Shown here: positions 29,094 to 38,333 of the stretch, one piece after another
How positions within the stretch are numbered: the first letter of the stretch is position 1
Layout of the letters: every line of letters starts with the position of its first letter
Made by a program: the position numbers and the translations under genes
Notes under the pieces: model-generated
Databases searched by the model: none
Seen by the model: only the letters and a program-made list of their open reading frames with translations
Told to the model about the DNA's origin: nothing
Origin: Ancylobacter crimeensis
GTDB taxonomy: Bacteria > Pseudomonadota > Alphaproteobacteria > Rhizobiales > Xanthobacteraceae
Direction: 5' to 3'
Assembly (NCBI RefSeq): GCF_023016805.1
Contig: NZ_JALKCH010000010.1
Location: 124,001 to 188,000 of the forward strand
DNA length: 64,000 nt

Positions 29094-30065
29094 TCAGAGC
29101 TTCAGGCTCTTCTTCACGGCCTCGACCGCAGGCTTGCCGTCGAAGGTGGTGACGCCCGCCAGCCAGGGTTCCCAGGTCTTGGCGTTGTCCTTCAGCCACT
29201 TCTCGGCGGCCTTGGGCGCCTCCATCCCGTCGAACAGGATGTAGCCCATGGTCACGTTCTCGTCGTCGATGTCGAACTTCAGGTTCTTGATGAACTGACC
29301 GACATTCGAGCATTCCGTGACATAGCCGGCGCGAGCGTTGGTATAGACCGTAGCGCCGCCATAGTTCGGGCCGAACACGTCGTCGCCACCCGACAGGTAG
29401 TCGATCTTGTACTTGGTGTTCATCGGGTGCGGTGCCCAGCCGAGGAACACGATCGGCTCCTTGCGGCGGGTGGCGCGGTCCACTTGGGCGAGCATGCCCT
29501 GCTCGCTCGATTCGACGAGCTCGAAGCCCTTGAGCCCGAACTTGTCGTCCTTGATCATGTCCAGGATCAGGCGGTTGCCGTCATTGCCGGGTTCGATCCC
29601 GTAGATCTTGCCGTCAAGCTTGTCCTTGAACTTCGCGATGTCGGCAAACGACTTCAGGCCCTCATCGAAGAGGTATTTAGGAACGGCAAGGGTGTATTTT
29701 GCCCCTTCCAGATTGGGGCCGATGACCTCGACCGACTTGTCCTCCACATAGGGCTTTCGGTCGGCTTCCATGGTCGGCATCCAGTTGCCGAGGAACACGT
29801 CGATGTCCTTGGTCTGCATCGACTTGTAGGTCACCGGGACCGAAAGTACCTGCGTCTTCGGGGTGTAGCCGAGCGCTTCAAGGATCGCGGAGGAGATGGC
29901 GGTGGTGGCGGTGATATCGGTCCAGCCGACATCGGCGAACCGGACGGCCTTGCACGCTGCGGGTTCGGCCGCCTCGGCACCCGAGACCGCTGCGTCCCGG
30001 AGGAAGGGGGCCGCAAAGACCGCGAGGCCGAGGGCGGCGGTCGCGAGGAATTTCAGGCTGCGCAT
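29094..30065 (-). CDS. choX: Periplasmic choline-binding protein ChoX
   Basis: A 323-residue protein with a Sec signal ending near SGAEAAE, and an OpuAC-type substrate-binding fold. The aromatic box described for Sinorhizobium meliloti ChoX (as I recall, Trp43, Trp90, Tyr119 and Trp205) maps, with a constant offset of five, to W48 (DVGWTD), W95 (FLGNWMP), Y124 (GAKYTL) and W210 (FLGWAPHP). This supports choline specificity. It is the first gene of the choXWV operon, divergent from betIB across a likely shared regulatory region. Confidence 0.93.
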   Translation of the reverse strand: MRSLKFLATAALGLAVFAAPFLRDAAVSGAEAAEPAACKAVRFADVGWTDITATTAISSAILEALGYTPKTQVLSVPVTYKSMQTKDIDVFLGNWMPTMEADRKPYVEDKSVEVIGPNLEGAKYTLAVPKYLFDEGLKSFADIAKFKDKLDGKIYGIEPGNDGNRLILDMIKDDKFGLKGFELVESSEQGMLAQVDRATRRKEPIVFLGWAPHPMNTKYKIDYLSGGDDVFGPNYGGATVYTNARAGYVTECSNVGQFIKNLKFDIDDENVTMGYILFDGMEAPKAAEKWLKDNAKTWEPWLAGVTTFDGKPAVEAVKKSLKL

Positions 30066-30459
30066 CGTTCGCTGTTCCCGTTATTGAGCGACGTGGTCGA
30101 TGGCCGGCACCCGGCGCGCAAAATCGCGCCGGTCGGTGTCCGGTTCAGGTTGGCACCGACATTTCGCGTGTGGCCGGTTGCCGACGAGGACATCCTACAG
30201 GGTCAGCGTCGAGGCCGCACGTGCCCACTTTGGGGCTTCTTTTGAACGGTTATTCAACAACGCTCGATGCTGTTTGTCACGCGTAATTTTCAATCAGAAA
30301 CCCAATATTTATGCGCATTTATACGCCAGTTTGGATATGGTCGACATCGCACCAGAATATATGCGTCCACCATGTCCGGCTCTATTGTCGGGGCTTTTCG
30401 CGGCGTTCGCTTTGTGTATTATTTGGCTGTTCAATTAACGCAGCGACGACGAGGTCCGT
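30066..30459. promoter_or_regulatory. Divergent regulatory region between choX and betIB
   Basis: No gene is seen. About 30200-30440 is markedly richer in A and T than its surroundings, as expected of promoters. It contains the TTGAA-N6-TTCAA palindrome listed separately and a half-site-like TTCAATTAA at 30430-30438, just before the betI start. Confidence 0.6.
30242..30257. promoter_or_regulatory. Candidate BetI operator TTGAA-N6-TTCAA
   Basis: TTGAA at 30242-30246 and TTCAA at 30253-30257 form an inverted repeat between the divergent choX and betI genes. Known BetI operators are A/T-rich inverted repeats with TTGAA/TTCAA-like arms, and the location fits a site controlling both operons. Not verified. 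Confidence 0.55.
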
Positions 30460-32625
30460 ATGCCTGTTCGGGCGGAGGCAAGAGCTGGCATGGAGGCAAT
30501 GGCCGGCGTGGAGTCGAAGGCCGGTGCCCAGCGCGAGGATGAGATCCGTCGTCGCGAGCCAGAGGACGTGCGCCGGCGTCAACTGATCGATGCGACGATC
30601 GATTCGTTGGCCGAGGTCGGCTTCAACGCTTCCACTCTCGCCCAGATCGCCCGCCGCGCCGGCGTCTCGCCCGGTCTCGTTGCCCATTATTTCGGTGACA
30701 AGGACGGTCTTCTCGAAGCGACGCTGCGCCATCTCGCCCGGCGGGTCGGCGCCGGAGCCGCCTCCCGCCTCGCGGCCGCCCGCACCCCACGCGAGCGTGT
30801 GCAGGCGGTGATCGACGCCAATCTGGCGCCGGAGGAGTTCGACCAGCGGTCCGGCAGCGTCTGGCTCGCCTTCTGGGGGCAGGTCCTGCATTCGGAGCAG
30901 TTGCGCCGGGTCCAGAAGATCTACCAGTCGCGCATGCTCTCCAACCTTACCCACAGCCTCACGCCGCTGGTCGGTCAGGAGCCGGCGCGGCACCTCGCCA
31001 TCGCCGTGGCCGCCGTGATCGACGGCCTCTGGCTGCGGTCCACCCTTTCGGCGACGGGGGAAACGGATTCCGTCACCGCCCGTGCCATCGCCACGGCTTT
31101 CGTCGACGGGCAGCTTGCCCGCTCGGCCGCACCCGCAACGACCGGACCTGCTGTCATGTCGAACACCGTGCCTCTTCACCACAACCATATCGGCGGGCGC
31201 TTCTGTCCTTCGGTGAGCGCAGAGACATTCGAGACCGTCAATCCCGCCACCGGCGAGGTGCTGGCGCGCATCGAGATCGCCGGCGAGGCCGAGGTCGAGG
31301 CGGCGGTCGTCGCCGCCCGCAAAGGGCAGAAGGTCTGGGCCGCAATGACCGGCACCGAGCGCGGCCGCGTGCTGAAGAAGACGGCCGAATTGCTGCGCGC
31401 CCGCAACGACGAACTGGCACGGCTGGAGACGCTCGACACCGGCAAGCCGATCCAGGAAACCATCGCGGTCGACGTTCTCTCTGGCGCGGACTGCCTCGAA
31501 TATTACGGCGGCATCGCAGCCACCCTGTCCGGCGAGCATGTCGATCTCGGCAGCACCGCCTTCGGCTATACCCGCCGCGAGCCGCTCGGCATCGTGGCCG
31601 GGATCGGGGCGTGGAACTACCCGCTCCAGATCGCCTGCTGGAAGAGCGCCCCGGCGCTCGCCTGCGGCAACGCCATGATCTTCAAGCCCGCCGAACTCAC
31701 TCCGCTCACCGCCCTGACGCTCGCCGAGATCTTCAGGGAAGCCGGCTTGCCGGACGGCGTGTTCAATGTGGTGCAGGGCTTTGCCGATACCGGACGCCTG
31801 CTCACCCGCCATCCTGCCATCGCCAAGGTCTCGCTCACCGGCGAGGTCGGCACCGGCAAGAAGGTGATGGCGGATGCCGCCGGCACGCTGAAATACGTCA
31901 CCCTCGAACTGGGTGGGAAATCCCCGCTGATCGTGTTCGAGGACGCCGCTCTCGACGACGCCGTCTCCGGTGCGCTGCTCGGCAATTTCTATTCGGCCGG
32001 CGAAGTCTGCTCGAACGGAACGCGCGTCTTCGTCCATGAAAGCGTGCGCGCGGCCTTCCTCGAAAAGCTCAAGGTCCGTGTGGCGAAGATGAAGGTGGGT
32101 GATCCGCTCGATCCGGAGACCCAGGTCGGGACCCTCATCTCGCGGGCGCATATGGAGAAGGTGCTCTCCTATATCGGCAAGGGCCGGGACGAGGGGGCGA
32201 AGGTGCTGATCGGCGGCGAGCGCGTGACCGCCGACGGGCTCGAAAAGGGTGCCTTCGTCGCCCCCACCGTGTTCGACGGCTGCTCTGACGCCATGAGCAT
32301 CGTGCGCGAGGAGATCTTCGGGCCGGTCATGACCGTGCTGTCCTTCACCGACGAGGAGGAGGTGATCGCGCGGGCCAATGACACGGTCTTCGGCCTCGCT
32401 GCCGGCGTTTTCACGAAAGATCTCGCCCGCGCCCATCGGGTCATCGCGCAGCTCCAGGCCGGCACCTGCTGGATCAATCACTACAACATCACGCCGATCG
32501 AGCTGCCCTTCGGCGGCTACAAGCAGTCCGGTCTCGGCCGGGAGAACGGCAAGGCCGCGATCGAGCACTACACCCAGCTCAAGAGCGTCTATGTGAATCT
32601 CGGTCCGGTCGAGGCGCCGTATTGA
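30460..32625 (+). CDS. betIB: BetI-BetB fusion: choline-responsive TetR repressor joined to betaine aldehyde dehydrogenase
   Basis: One open frame of 721 codons. Residues about 38-232 are a full-length Bet[24 protein letters not shown] (58-77), [17 protein letters not shown], then the ligand domain to FVDGQLARS. Residues 233-721 are a full-length BetB starting [18 protein letters not shown]. BetB residues include the general base Glu483 (LELGGKSP), the catalytic Cys517 ([10 protein letters not shown]) and [10 protein letters not shown]. BetB oxidises betaine aldehyde to glycine betaine with NAD(P). Codons between 31081 and 31158 contain no stop. The internal ATG at 31156 has only a weak GGA upstream, though separate BetB translation from it cannot be excluded. 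BetI has about 30 extra N-terminal residues; ATGs at 30490 and 30499 are alternatives. Confidence 0.85.
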   Translation: MPVRAEARAGMEAMAGVESKAGAQREDEIRRREPEDVRRRQLIDATIDSLAEVGFNASTLAQIARRAGVSPGLVAHYFGDKDGLLEATLRHLARRVGAGAASRLAAARTPRERVQAVIDANLAPEEFDQRSGSVWLAFWGQVLHSEQLRRVQKIYQSRMLSNLTHSLTPLVGQEPARHLAIAVAAVIDGLWLRSTLSATGETDSVTARAIATAFVDGQLARSAAPATTGPAVMSNTVPLHHNHIGGRFCPSVSAETFETVNPATGEVLARIEIAGEAEVEAAVVAARKGQKVWAAMTGTERGRVLKKTAELLRARNDELARLETLDTGKPIQETIAVDVLSGADCLEYYGGIAATLSGEHVDLGSTAFGYTRREPLGIVAGIGAWNYPLQIACWKSAPALACGNAMIFKPAELTPLTALTLAEIFREAGLPDGVFNVVQGFADTGRLLTRHPAIAKVSLTGEVGTGKKVMADAAGTLKYVTLELGGKSPLIVFEDAALDDAVSGALLGNFYSAGEVCSNGTRVFVHESVRAAFLEKLKVRVAKMKVGDPLDPETQVGTLISRAHMEKVLSYIGKGRDEGAKVLIGGERVTADGLEKGAFVAPTVFDGCSDAMSIVREEIFGPVMTVLSFTDEEEVIARANDTVFGLAAGVFTKDLARAHRVIAQLQAGTCWINHYNITPIELPFGGYKQSGLGRENGKAAIEHYTQLKSVYVNLGPVEAPY

Positions 32626-32641
32626 GATGGGAGCCGCGCTG

Positions 32642-34309
32642 ATGACCGAGAATGCCCGCAGCTACGACTACATCATCGTCGGCGCCGGCTCGGCCGGTTG
32701 CGTGCTGGCGAACCGTCTGACCGAGGATGGCAGGAGCACCGTCCTGCTGCTGGAATATGGCGGCTCCGACAAGTCCATCTTCATCCAGATGCCGAGCGCG
32801 CTCTCCATTCCCATGAACATGGAGAAGTACAACTGGATGTATGAGAGCGAGCCGGAGCCCGGCCTCGCCGATCGCCGGATGCATTGTCCACGCGGCAAGG
32901 TGCTCGGCGGCTCGTCCTCGATCAACGGCCTCGTCTATATCCGCGGCAATCCGCTGGATTTCGATGGCTGGCAGGACCTCGGCGCGCAGGGTTGGGCGTA
33001 TCGCGACGTGCTGCCCTATTTCCGCCGTGCCGAGGGGCGGCGCGATGGCGGGGACGCCTATCGCGGCGCCGACGGTCCGTTGAAGACGACCTATGGGCCG
33101 CTTGAAAACCCGCTCTATCAGGCCTTCGTCGAGGCGGCGCGCGAGGCGCGCTATCCGGTGACCGACGATGTCAACGGCTATTCCCAGGAGGGGTTTGGGC
33201 GGATGGACATGACGGTGAAGGACGGGGTGCGCTGGTCTGCGGCGAACGCCTATCTCAAGCCGGCCCTCAAGCGCTCCAATCTCACCGTTGAGACCCACGC
33301 CCGCGCCGAGCGCGTGATCATGGAGAGACGCCGCGCGGTGGGCGTCGCCTATGAGCGGGGCGGAACGCAGCATATAGCCCGTGCCCGGCACGAGGTGATC
33401 GTTTCTTCCGGCCCCATCGCCTCGCCGCAACTCCTGAAGCTGTCCGGCATCGGCCCGGCTGAAGAGCTGCGATCCTTCGGCATCGAAGTGGTGGCTGACC
33501 GACCCGGCGTCGGCGAGAACCTGCAGGATCATCTGGAATTCTATTTCCAGCAGGCCTGCACCCAGCCGATCACGCTCTATTCCTCGATGGGCCTGCTCGC
33601 CCGCGGCAGGATCGGCCTGCGCTGGATGATGCGCAAGGACGGGCTCGGGGCGACCAACCATTTCGAGACCTGCGGCTTCATCCGCTCCAGGCCCGGGGTG
33701 CCCTATCCCGATATCCAGTATCATTTCCTGCCGCTCGCCGTGACCTATGACGGGCAGGGGCTGGCCTCCGAACACGGCTTCCAGGCCCATGTCGGGCCAA
33801 TGCGCTCCAGGAGCCGGGGCTGGGTGCGGCTGCGCACGGCCGATTATCGCGACAAACCGCGGGTCTTCTTCAATTATATGAGCCACGAGGAGGACCGCAT
33901 CGAGATGCGGGCCTGCGTGCGGCTTACCCGCGAGATCTTCGCCCAGAGGGCGCTCGAGCCCTATCGCGGCCGAGAGATCCAGCCGGGCCCGAATGTGGTG
34001 AGCGACGAGCAGATCGACGATTTCGTCGCCCACAAAGCGGAGAGTGCCTATCACCCCTCCTGCACCTGCAAGATGGGAGCACTGTCCGATCCGATGGCGG
34101 TCGTCGATCCCTCGACGCGGGTGATCGGGGTGGAGGGCCTGCGCGTGGTGGATTCCTCGATCATGCCGCGGGTCACGACGGGCAATCTCAACGCGCCGAC
34201 CATCATGCTGGCGGAGAAGGCGTCCGATCATATTCGCGGCGTGCCGATGCTGGCAGCCTCCAATGCGGCCTATTATCAGGCCGAGGACTGGCGCGTCGCG
34301 CAGCGCTGA
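32642..34309 (+). CDS. betA: Choline dehydrogenase BetA
   Basis: A 555-residue GMC-family flavoprotein. The FAD motif is YIIVGAGSAGCVLANRL, the GMC signature 1 region is RGKVLGGSSSINGLVYIRGN, and the active-site His is in AYHPSCTCKMG, with the second catalytic position in GNLNAPTIM. It oxidises choline to betaine aldehyde at the inner membrane. An ATG at 32627, one base behind the betIB stop, is in frame, but the GGGAG before 32642 and family alignment favour MTENARSYDY. A terminator follows. Confidence 0.95.
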   Translation: MTENARSYDYIIVGAGSAGCVLANRLTEDGRSTVLLLEYGGSDKSIFIQMPSALSIPMNMEKYNWMYESEPEPGLADRRMHCPRGKVLGGSSSINGLVYIRGNPLDFDGWQDLGAQGWAYRDVLPYFRRAEGRRDGGDAYRGADGPLKTTYGPLENPLYQAFVEAAREARYPVTDDVNGYSQEGFGRMDMTVKDGVRWSAANAYLKPALKRSNLTVETHARAERVIMERRRAVGVAYERGGTQHIARARHEVIVSSGPIASPQLLKLSGIGPAEELRSFGIEVVADRPGVGENLQDHLEFYFQQACTQPITLYSSMGLLARGRIGLRWMMRKDGLGATNHFETCGFIRSRPGVPYPDIQYHFLPLAVTYDGQGLASEHGFQAHVGPMRSRSRGWVRLRTADYRDKPRVFFNYMSHEEDRIEMRACVRLTREIFAQRALEPYRGREIQPGPNVVSDEQIDDFVAHKAESAYHPSCTCKMGALSDPMAVVDPSTRVIGVEGLRVVDSSIMPRVTTGNLNAPTIMLAEKASDHIRGVPMLAASNAAYYQAEDWRVAQR

Positions 34310-34315
34310 GGCAGC

Positions 34316-34345
34316 AGAGGGCGGCGCAGGCCGCCTTTTTCTTGC
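34316..34345 (+). terminator. Rho-independent terminator of betIBA
   Basis: AGGGCGGC pairs with GCCGCCTT around a short loop and is followed by TTTCTTG (T-run TTTTT). It lies between the converging betA and etfB genes. Confidence 0.75.
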
Positions 34346-34354
34346 CTGAGAGTG

Positions 34355-35116
34355 TCAGCGGCGCAGGACGCCGAGTTCGCGCAAATGCGCGATGATCTCC
34401 CGAGCGGCTTCATCGGGCGCCGGATCGACCAGCAGGCGTCCGCCCCCGGCGGCGGATTCCGTCGCCGCCTTGAGGCGGTCCGCCGCCGAGGCGCCGGCGG
34501 CGGCCTTGGCGATGAGCTTGGGACGCTTGCGATAGGGCCGCTCGTCGATCGCCGCGCCCGACCGCAGCGCAGCCTGCCCGGCGCGACGTTCGACGGTTCC
34601 CCGCCGGGCGGCGGCAAAGGCGAAGGGCAGCGCGGTGGGAGCTGCCGGATGCACGGTCACCACGGCCGGCAGACGCACCGTGACCCGGCGCCGCGCCCCG
34701 CGCGGCAAAGCCTGCACCACATGCACCGCGCCTTCCCCCGCCGGCTCGATGGCGACGGCATCGGCGATGATCGGCAGACCGAGCGCCTTGGCGAGGGCAT
34801 AGGGCAACAGGCCGCTGTCGTCCGCACCCTGTGCCTGACGACCGGCGAGGATCAGGTCGGGACGATCTGTGGCGAGCGCTGCGACGAGGCCCGCGAGCGG
34901 ATCATCCTCGACTGCCGTTTCCAGCCAGAGCAGCCGGGGCAGCCCCTGTCCGAGCGCATCACGCACCGCATCCGCTGCCGGGCCGGCATGAAGGCCGGTC
35001 AGCTCCGGCGTCCCGAGCGTGTGGGCGAGGCGGATGGCCTGCAATTCGACCGCGGCGGGGCAGGGACGGCCGGACACCGGATGAAGACCGGCCGAGAGCA
35101 GCACGGTGACCTTCAT
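34355..35116 (-). CDS. etfB: Electron transfer flavoprotein beta subunit, dimethylglycine-demethylase-linked
   Basis: A 253-residue EtfB-type protein. Visible parts include MKVTVLLSAGLHPVSGRPCP, a Rossmann-like core with RPDLILAGRQAQGADDSGLL (the AMP/nucleotide region of EtfB) and a C-terminal RPKLIAKA, where EtfB has its recognition loop. It would pass electrons from DgcA/DgcB to the quinone pool via EtfA and ETF-quinone oxidoreductase. It is the last gene of dgcA-dgcB-etfA-etfB, with an ATGA overlap. It diverges from housekeeping EtfB. Confidence 0.8.
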   Translation of the reverse strand: MKVTVLLSAGLHPVSGRPCPAAVELQAIRLAHTLGTPELTGLHAGPAADAVRDALGQGLPRLLWLETAVEDDPLAGLVAALATDRPDLILAGRQAQGADDSGLLPYALAKALGLPIIADAVAIEPAGEGAVHVVQALPRGARRRVTVRLPAVVTVHPAAPTALPFAFAAARRGTVERRAGQAALRSGAAIDERPYRKRPKLIAKAAAGASAADRLKAATESAAGGGRLLVDPAPDEAAREIIAHLRELGVLRR

Positions 35117-36324
35117 GCGGTCGTCTCCGTCTCACATTCCAGCGCCGCGAGCAGCGCGGGCATCACCTTCTGCGCGTCGGCGACGATGGCAAGACCGGCC
35201 CGCTCGATCATCGCGGCGTGCAGGTCGGTGTTGACCGCCACCACATGCTCGCAGCGGGCGATACCCTGCAGATGTTGGGGAGCGCCGGCAATGCCGAGCG
35301 CGAAATAGCAGGTTGCTTCCAGTACTGTGCCGGACGCACCCACCTGCGCGGCGCGCGGCATGAGGCCGGCATCGCAGACCACGCGGCTTGCGCCCGGAGT
35401 CGCGCCAAGAGCGGCAGCGACAGCGCGGAAGCCATCGAAATCGGTGACGCCATTGCCCGCCGACACCACGAAGCCGGCTTCGCCGAGCGGCACGCGGGCG
35501 GGATCGGCGGGGATGATTTCCGCGGCCAGGATCGCGCGGCGCGTGGGGACAGTCGGCATCGGGTCGTCCTGCAGCGCGCGCGCCTCGCGGGGAGCGCCGG
35601 CATAGGGCAGCGCTGCATCGGCGGCGAGCGAGATGAGGCGCGGCGGGGCGCGGCGCTGCTCGACCCTCCGACCCCGGCTGGCTCGGGTCACGGCATTAGC
35701 GGCGATGCTCTCCGCCCCGGCGAACAGCGCTTCACCGAGATCCGCCGCCACGCGCCGGGCGATGTCGCCGCCGTCCACGCTCTCAGGGAACAGGGCATGG
35801 CGGACGCCGAGCCCGTCAACCGCCATCGCGATACTGGCGGAGCGGCCTTCGGGGTCGTAGCCCGTGCTGGCTTCGACCAACAGCACGCGGTCGGCGCCGG
35901 CCGGGCCGATCTCCTCGCAGGGCTCGGCGAGCAGTGCGAGCACGGCGCCTCCCTTTTCCGCCAGCAGCCGCGCGGCGCCGATCATCTGGCGGTCATGCGG
36001 GGTCAGGCGGCCGCCGGGCGCATCGGGTACCACGGCGACGAGGAAAGCCGGCTCCTCGATGACGATCAGCCGCGGCGCAGCCGCTGTCTCGGCTGGTGCC
36101 GCGATATGAAGGGGCGTCGAGACACTACGCTGCGAGCGGTCGAGCCGGCGGCGAGAAGTGCCGGCCACCAGCATACGCTCGACTTCCGCGCGCGGATTGC
36201 GGCGCAGCCGACCTCCGGTCGTCTCGGCGGCGGCAGCAAGGTCGAAGCGCGGACGGGCGGTGCCGTCGATGCGGTGCGCGGCGCGTTCGGTGCGCGGATC
36301 CCGGCGCAGGCGCATGGTGCTCAT
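35113..36324 (-). CDS. etfA: Electron transfer flavoprotein alpha subunit, dimethylglycine-demethylase-linked
   Basis: A 403-residue EtfA-type protein. The C-terminal FAD domain is recognisable: VSAGNGVTDFDGFRAVAAAL, RVVCDAGLMPRAAQVGASGT and YFALGIAGAPQHLQGIARCE, the last matching the SGAxQHxxG loop. An N-terminal extension of about 75 residues with two RRDPR/RRNPR units is not found in housekeeping EtfA. I believe it is typical of the copies linked to dimethylglycine demethylase. It overlaps dgcB and etfB by ATGA on each side, so the four genes are one operon. Confidence 0.8.
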   Translation of the reverse strand: MSTMRLRRDPRTERAAHRIDGTARPRFDLAAAAETTGGRLRRNPRAEVERMLVAGTSRRRLDRSQRSVSTPLHIAAPAETAAAPRLIVIEEPAFLVAVVPDAPGGRLTPHDRQMIGAARLLAEKGGAVLALLAEPCEEIGPAGADRVLLVEASTGYDPEGRSASIAMAVDGLGVRHALFPESVDGGDIARRVAADLGEALFAGAESIAANAVTRASRGRRVEQRRAPPRLISLAADAALPYAGAPREARALQDDPMPTVPTRRAILAAEIIPADPARVPLGEAGFVVSAGNGVTDFDGFRAVAAALGATPGASRVVCDAGLMPRAAQVGASGTVLEATCYFALGIAGAPQHLQGIARCEHVVAVNTDLHAAMIERAGLAIVADAQKVMPALLAALECETETTA

Positions 36325-38255
36325 GCCACCGGCTCCGGCTGACGGGCGGCGCGGTTGTCGGCAGGGCTCGCCGCTGCCTCGACCGCCATCAGCACGAGTT
36401 CGGAAATGTCGCGCACCTCCGGCCGTTCACCGGTGACGCCTTCCAGCATCGCGGTGCATTGCGGGCAGGCCACGGCGACGATGCCGGCACCCGTGGCCGC
36501 GGCCTGCCCCATACGGATGTCGGGAATGCGGGTCTCGCCCTCGATGTCGCTCAAGGGCGCGCCGCCGCCACCGCCGCAGCACATGGAGCGCTTGCCGTGC
36601 CGTTCCATCTCCACGCGGTTGAGGCCCAACCGATCGAGCAGCCGGCGCGGGGCTTCCACTTCGCCATTGTAGCGACCGAGATAGCAGGGGTCGTGATAGG
36701 TGACGTCCGCCAGCGCCAGCGCACCGGGCGCCAGATGTCCCGCGGCGACCAGTTCGTCGAGCAAGGCGGCGTGGTGCACCACGTCGTAATGTCCGCCAAA
36801 GGCCGGATATTCATTGCGCAGCGTGTGCAGCGCATGGGGATCGGCGGTGAGGATGCGGCGGAAGCGGTAGCGCGCCAGCGTCGCGATGTTGTCGCCGGCC
36901 AGCCGCTGGAACGTCGCTTCGTCGCCGAGCCGGCGGGCAAGGTCGCCGCAGTCCTTTTCCTCCGGCCCCAGCACCGCGAAATCAACCTTCGCCAGATGCA
37001 GGAGCTTGAGCAGCGCGCGCAGGCTGCGGCCATGGCGCATGTCATAGGCGCCCTCGCCCAGCCAGAGCAGGATGTCCGCCTCTCCACGCGCGGAGATCAG
37101 CGGCAGGGGGACGCCAGCGGCGAAATCGGTGCGGGCCACCAGCGGGCGGCCCTGCGCGTCGTCTGCATAGCGCAGCTCGGCCAGCGCCGGGGCTGCCTTC
37201 TCCGGCACCGCGCCGCATTCCAGTGTCTCGTGACGGCGCAGGGAGATGATGGCGTCCACATGCTCGATCATCATCGGGCATTCCTCGACGCAGGCGCGAC
37301 AGGTCGTGCAGGACCAGAGCGTGTCCGGGTGGATCATCGCCTCGCGGCCGATGATCGCCTGCTGCGGACCGCCCACACCGGCGACCGCGCGGGCGTGGGG
37401 ATAGGGGCTGCCGGCATAGGCGGCATTGGTGCCGCCGGGCACGATGGTCGCGGCGAGGTCCTGGATCAGCTTCTTCGGGTTCAGCGGCTGGCCGGCGGCG
37501 AAGGCCGGGCAGGCGACCTCGCAACGTCCGCACTGGATGCAGGCATCAAAGCCGAGCAGCCGGTTCCAGGTGAAGTCGGCGGGCGTCTCGACGCCAAGGC
37601 GTGGCGCTTCGAGATCAAGCGGTGCCAGTGCGGTCTCACGCCTTCCCTCAAAACGACCGGGACGGGGATGGGCGACGAGGTGCAGGGCCCCGGCGAAGGC
37701 ATGGCGCATCGGCCCCCGGTCGAGTTGCAGTACCAAGCCCATGCCGCCGGCCGCCGCCAGCCAAAGTCCGGGCCAGGCGAGCAGCCAGAGCCAGCCGCCG
37801 GAGGCTGCATCCAGTGCAACGAGGAAGCAGCCGGCGGCATAGCCGATCAGAAGCAGCGGCAGCATGTTGAACCGTCCGCCGGACAGCCGCGCTGGCTTCG
37901 GCGTGCGGCGTTTGCGCACCATGGCGCCGCCCGCAAGCATGGCGGCGAACAACAGGGCGATCAGTGCCCAATAGAGGCGAAATCCTCCGGCCAGGGGCGC
38001 CAGCAGCAGCAGGCCCGAGCCGGCGAGCAGGCCGCCGGCGGTCAAGGCGTGCATCCGTGCGGTGAAGGGATCGCGCCCGACCACATGGTGCACATCGACC
38101 AGATAGCGCTTCGGCAGCGCTTGGATGCCCTTCAGCCAGTCGACCTGCATGGGGCGGCCGGCCCGCCAGAGCGAGACGCGCCGGCCCATCATCACCGCCG
38201 CGATGACGGCGAGGACGTACAGCATCGCAACGAGTGACACGGCGGGGGCGCTCAT
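36321..38255 (-). CDS. dgcB: Dimethylglycine demethylase subunit DgcB (membrane-bound Fe-S protein)
   Basis: A 644-residue protein. Several N-terminal hydrophobic helices (about residues 5-25, 70-110 and 125-175) are followed by two 4Fe-4S ferredoxin motifs, CIQCGRCEVACP and CTTCRACVEECP. Next come two CCG-type domains (DPCYLGRYNG, SMCCGGGGGAPL, ACPQC) like heterodisulfide reductase subunit D. It forms the electron-transfer partner of DgcA. Homologues in Pseudomonas are needed for growth on dimethylglycine. The operon context supports this call. Confidence 0.88.
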   Translation of the reverse strand: MSAPAVSLVAMLYVLAVIAAVMMGRRVSLWRAGRPMQVDWLKGIQALPKRYLVDVHHVVGRDPFTARMHALTAGGLLAGSGLLLLAPLAGGFRLYWALIALLFAAMLAGGAMVRKRRTPKPARLSGGRFNMLPLLLIGYAAGCFLVALDAASGGWLWLLAWPGLWLAAAGGMGLVLQLDRGPMRHAFAGALHLVAHPRPGRFEGRRETALAPLDLEAPRLGVETPADFTWNRLLGFDACIQCGRCEVACPAFAAGQPLNPKKLIQDLAATIVPGGTNAAYAGSPYPHARAVAGVGGPQQAIIGREAMIHPDTLWSCTTCRACVEECPMMIEHVDAIISLRRHETLECGAVPEKAAPALAELRYADDAQGRPLVARTDFAAGVPLPLISARGEADILLWLGEGAYDMRHGRSLRALLKLLHLAKVDFAVLGPEEKDCGDLARRLGDEATFQRLAGDNIATLARYRFRRILTADPHALHTLRNEYPAFGGHYDVVHHAALLDELVAAGHLAPGALALADVTYHDPCYLGRYNGEVEAPRRLLDRLGLNRVEMERHGKRSMCCGGGGGAPLSDIEGETRIPDIRMGQAAATGAGIVAVACPQCTAMLEGVTGERPEVRDISELVLMAVEAAASPADNRAARQPEPVA

Positions 38256-38333
38256 GGCGGGCTCAGGGCTTCGGCATCCGGTTCAGGAGCCCTTTCCCGG
38301 GAGGGGAAAGGGCAGGCTCACGTCGCGGCCGGA

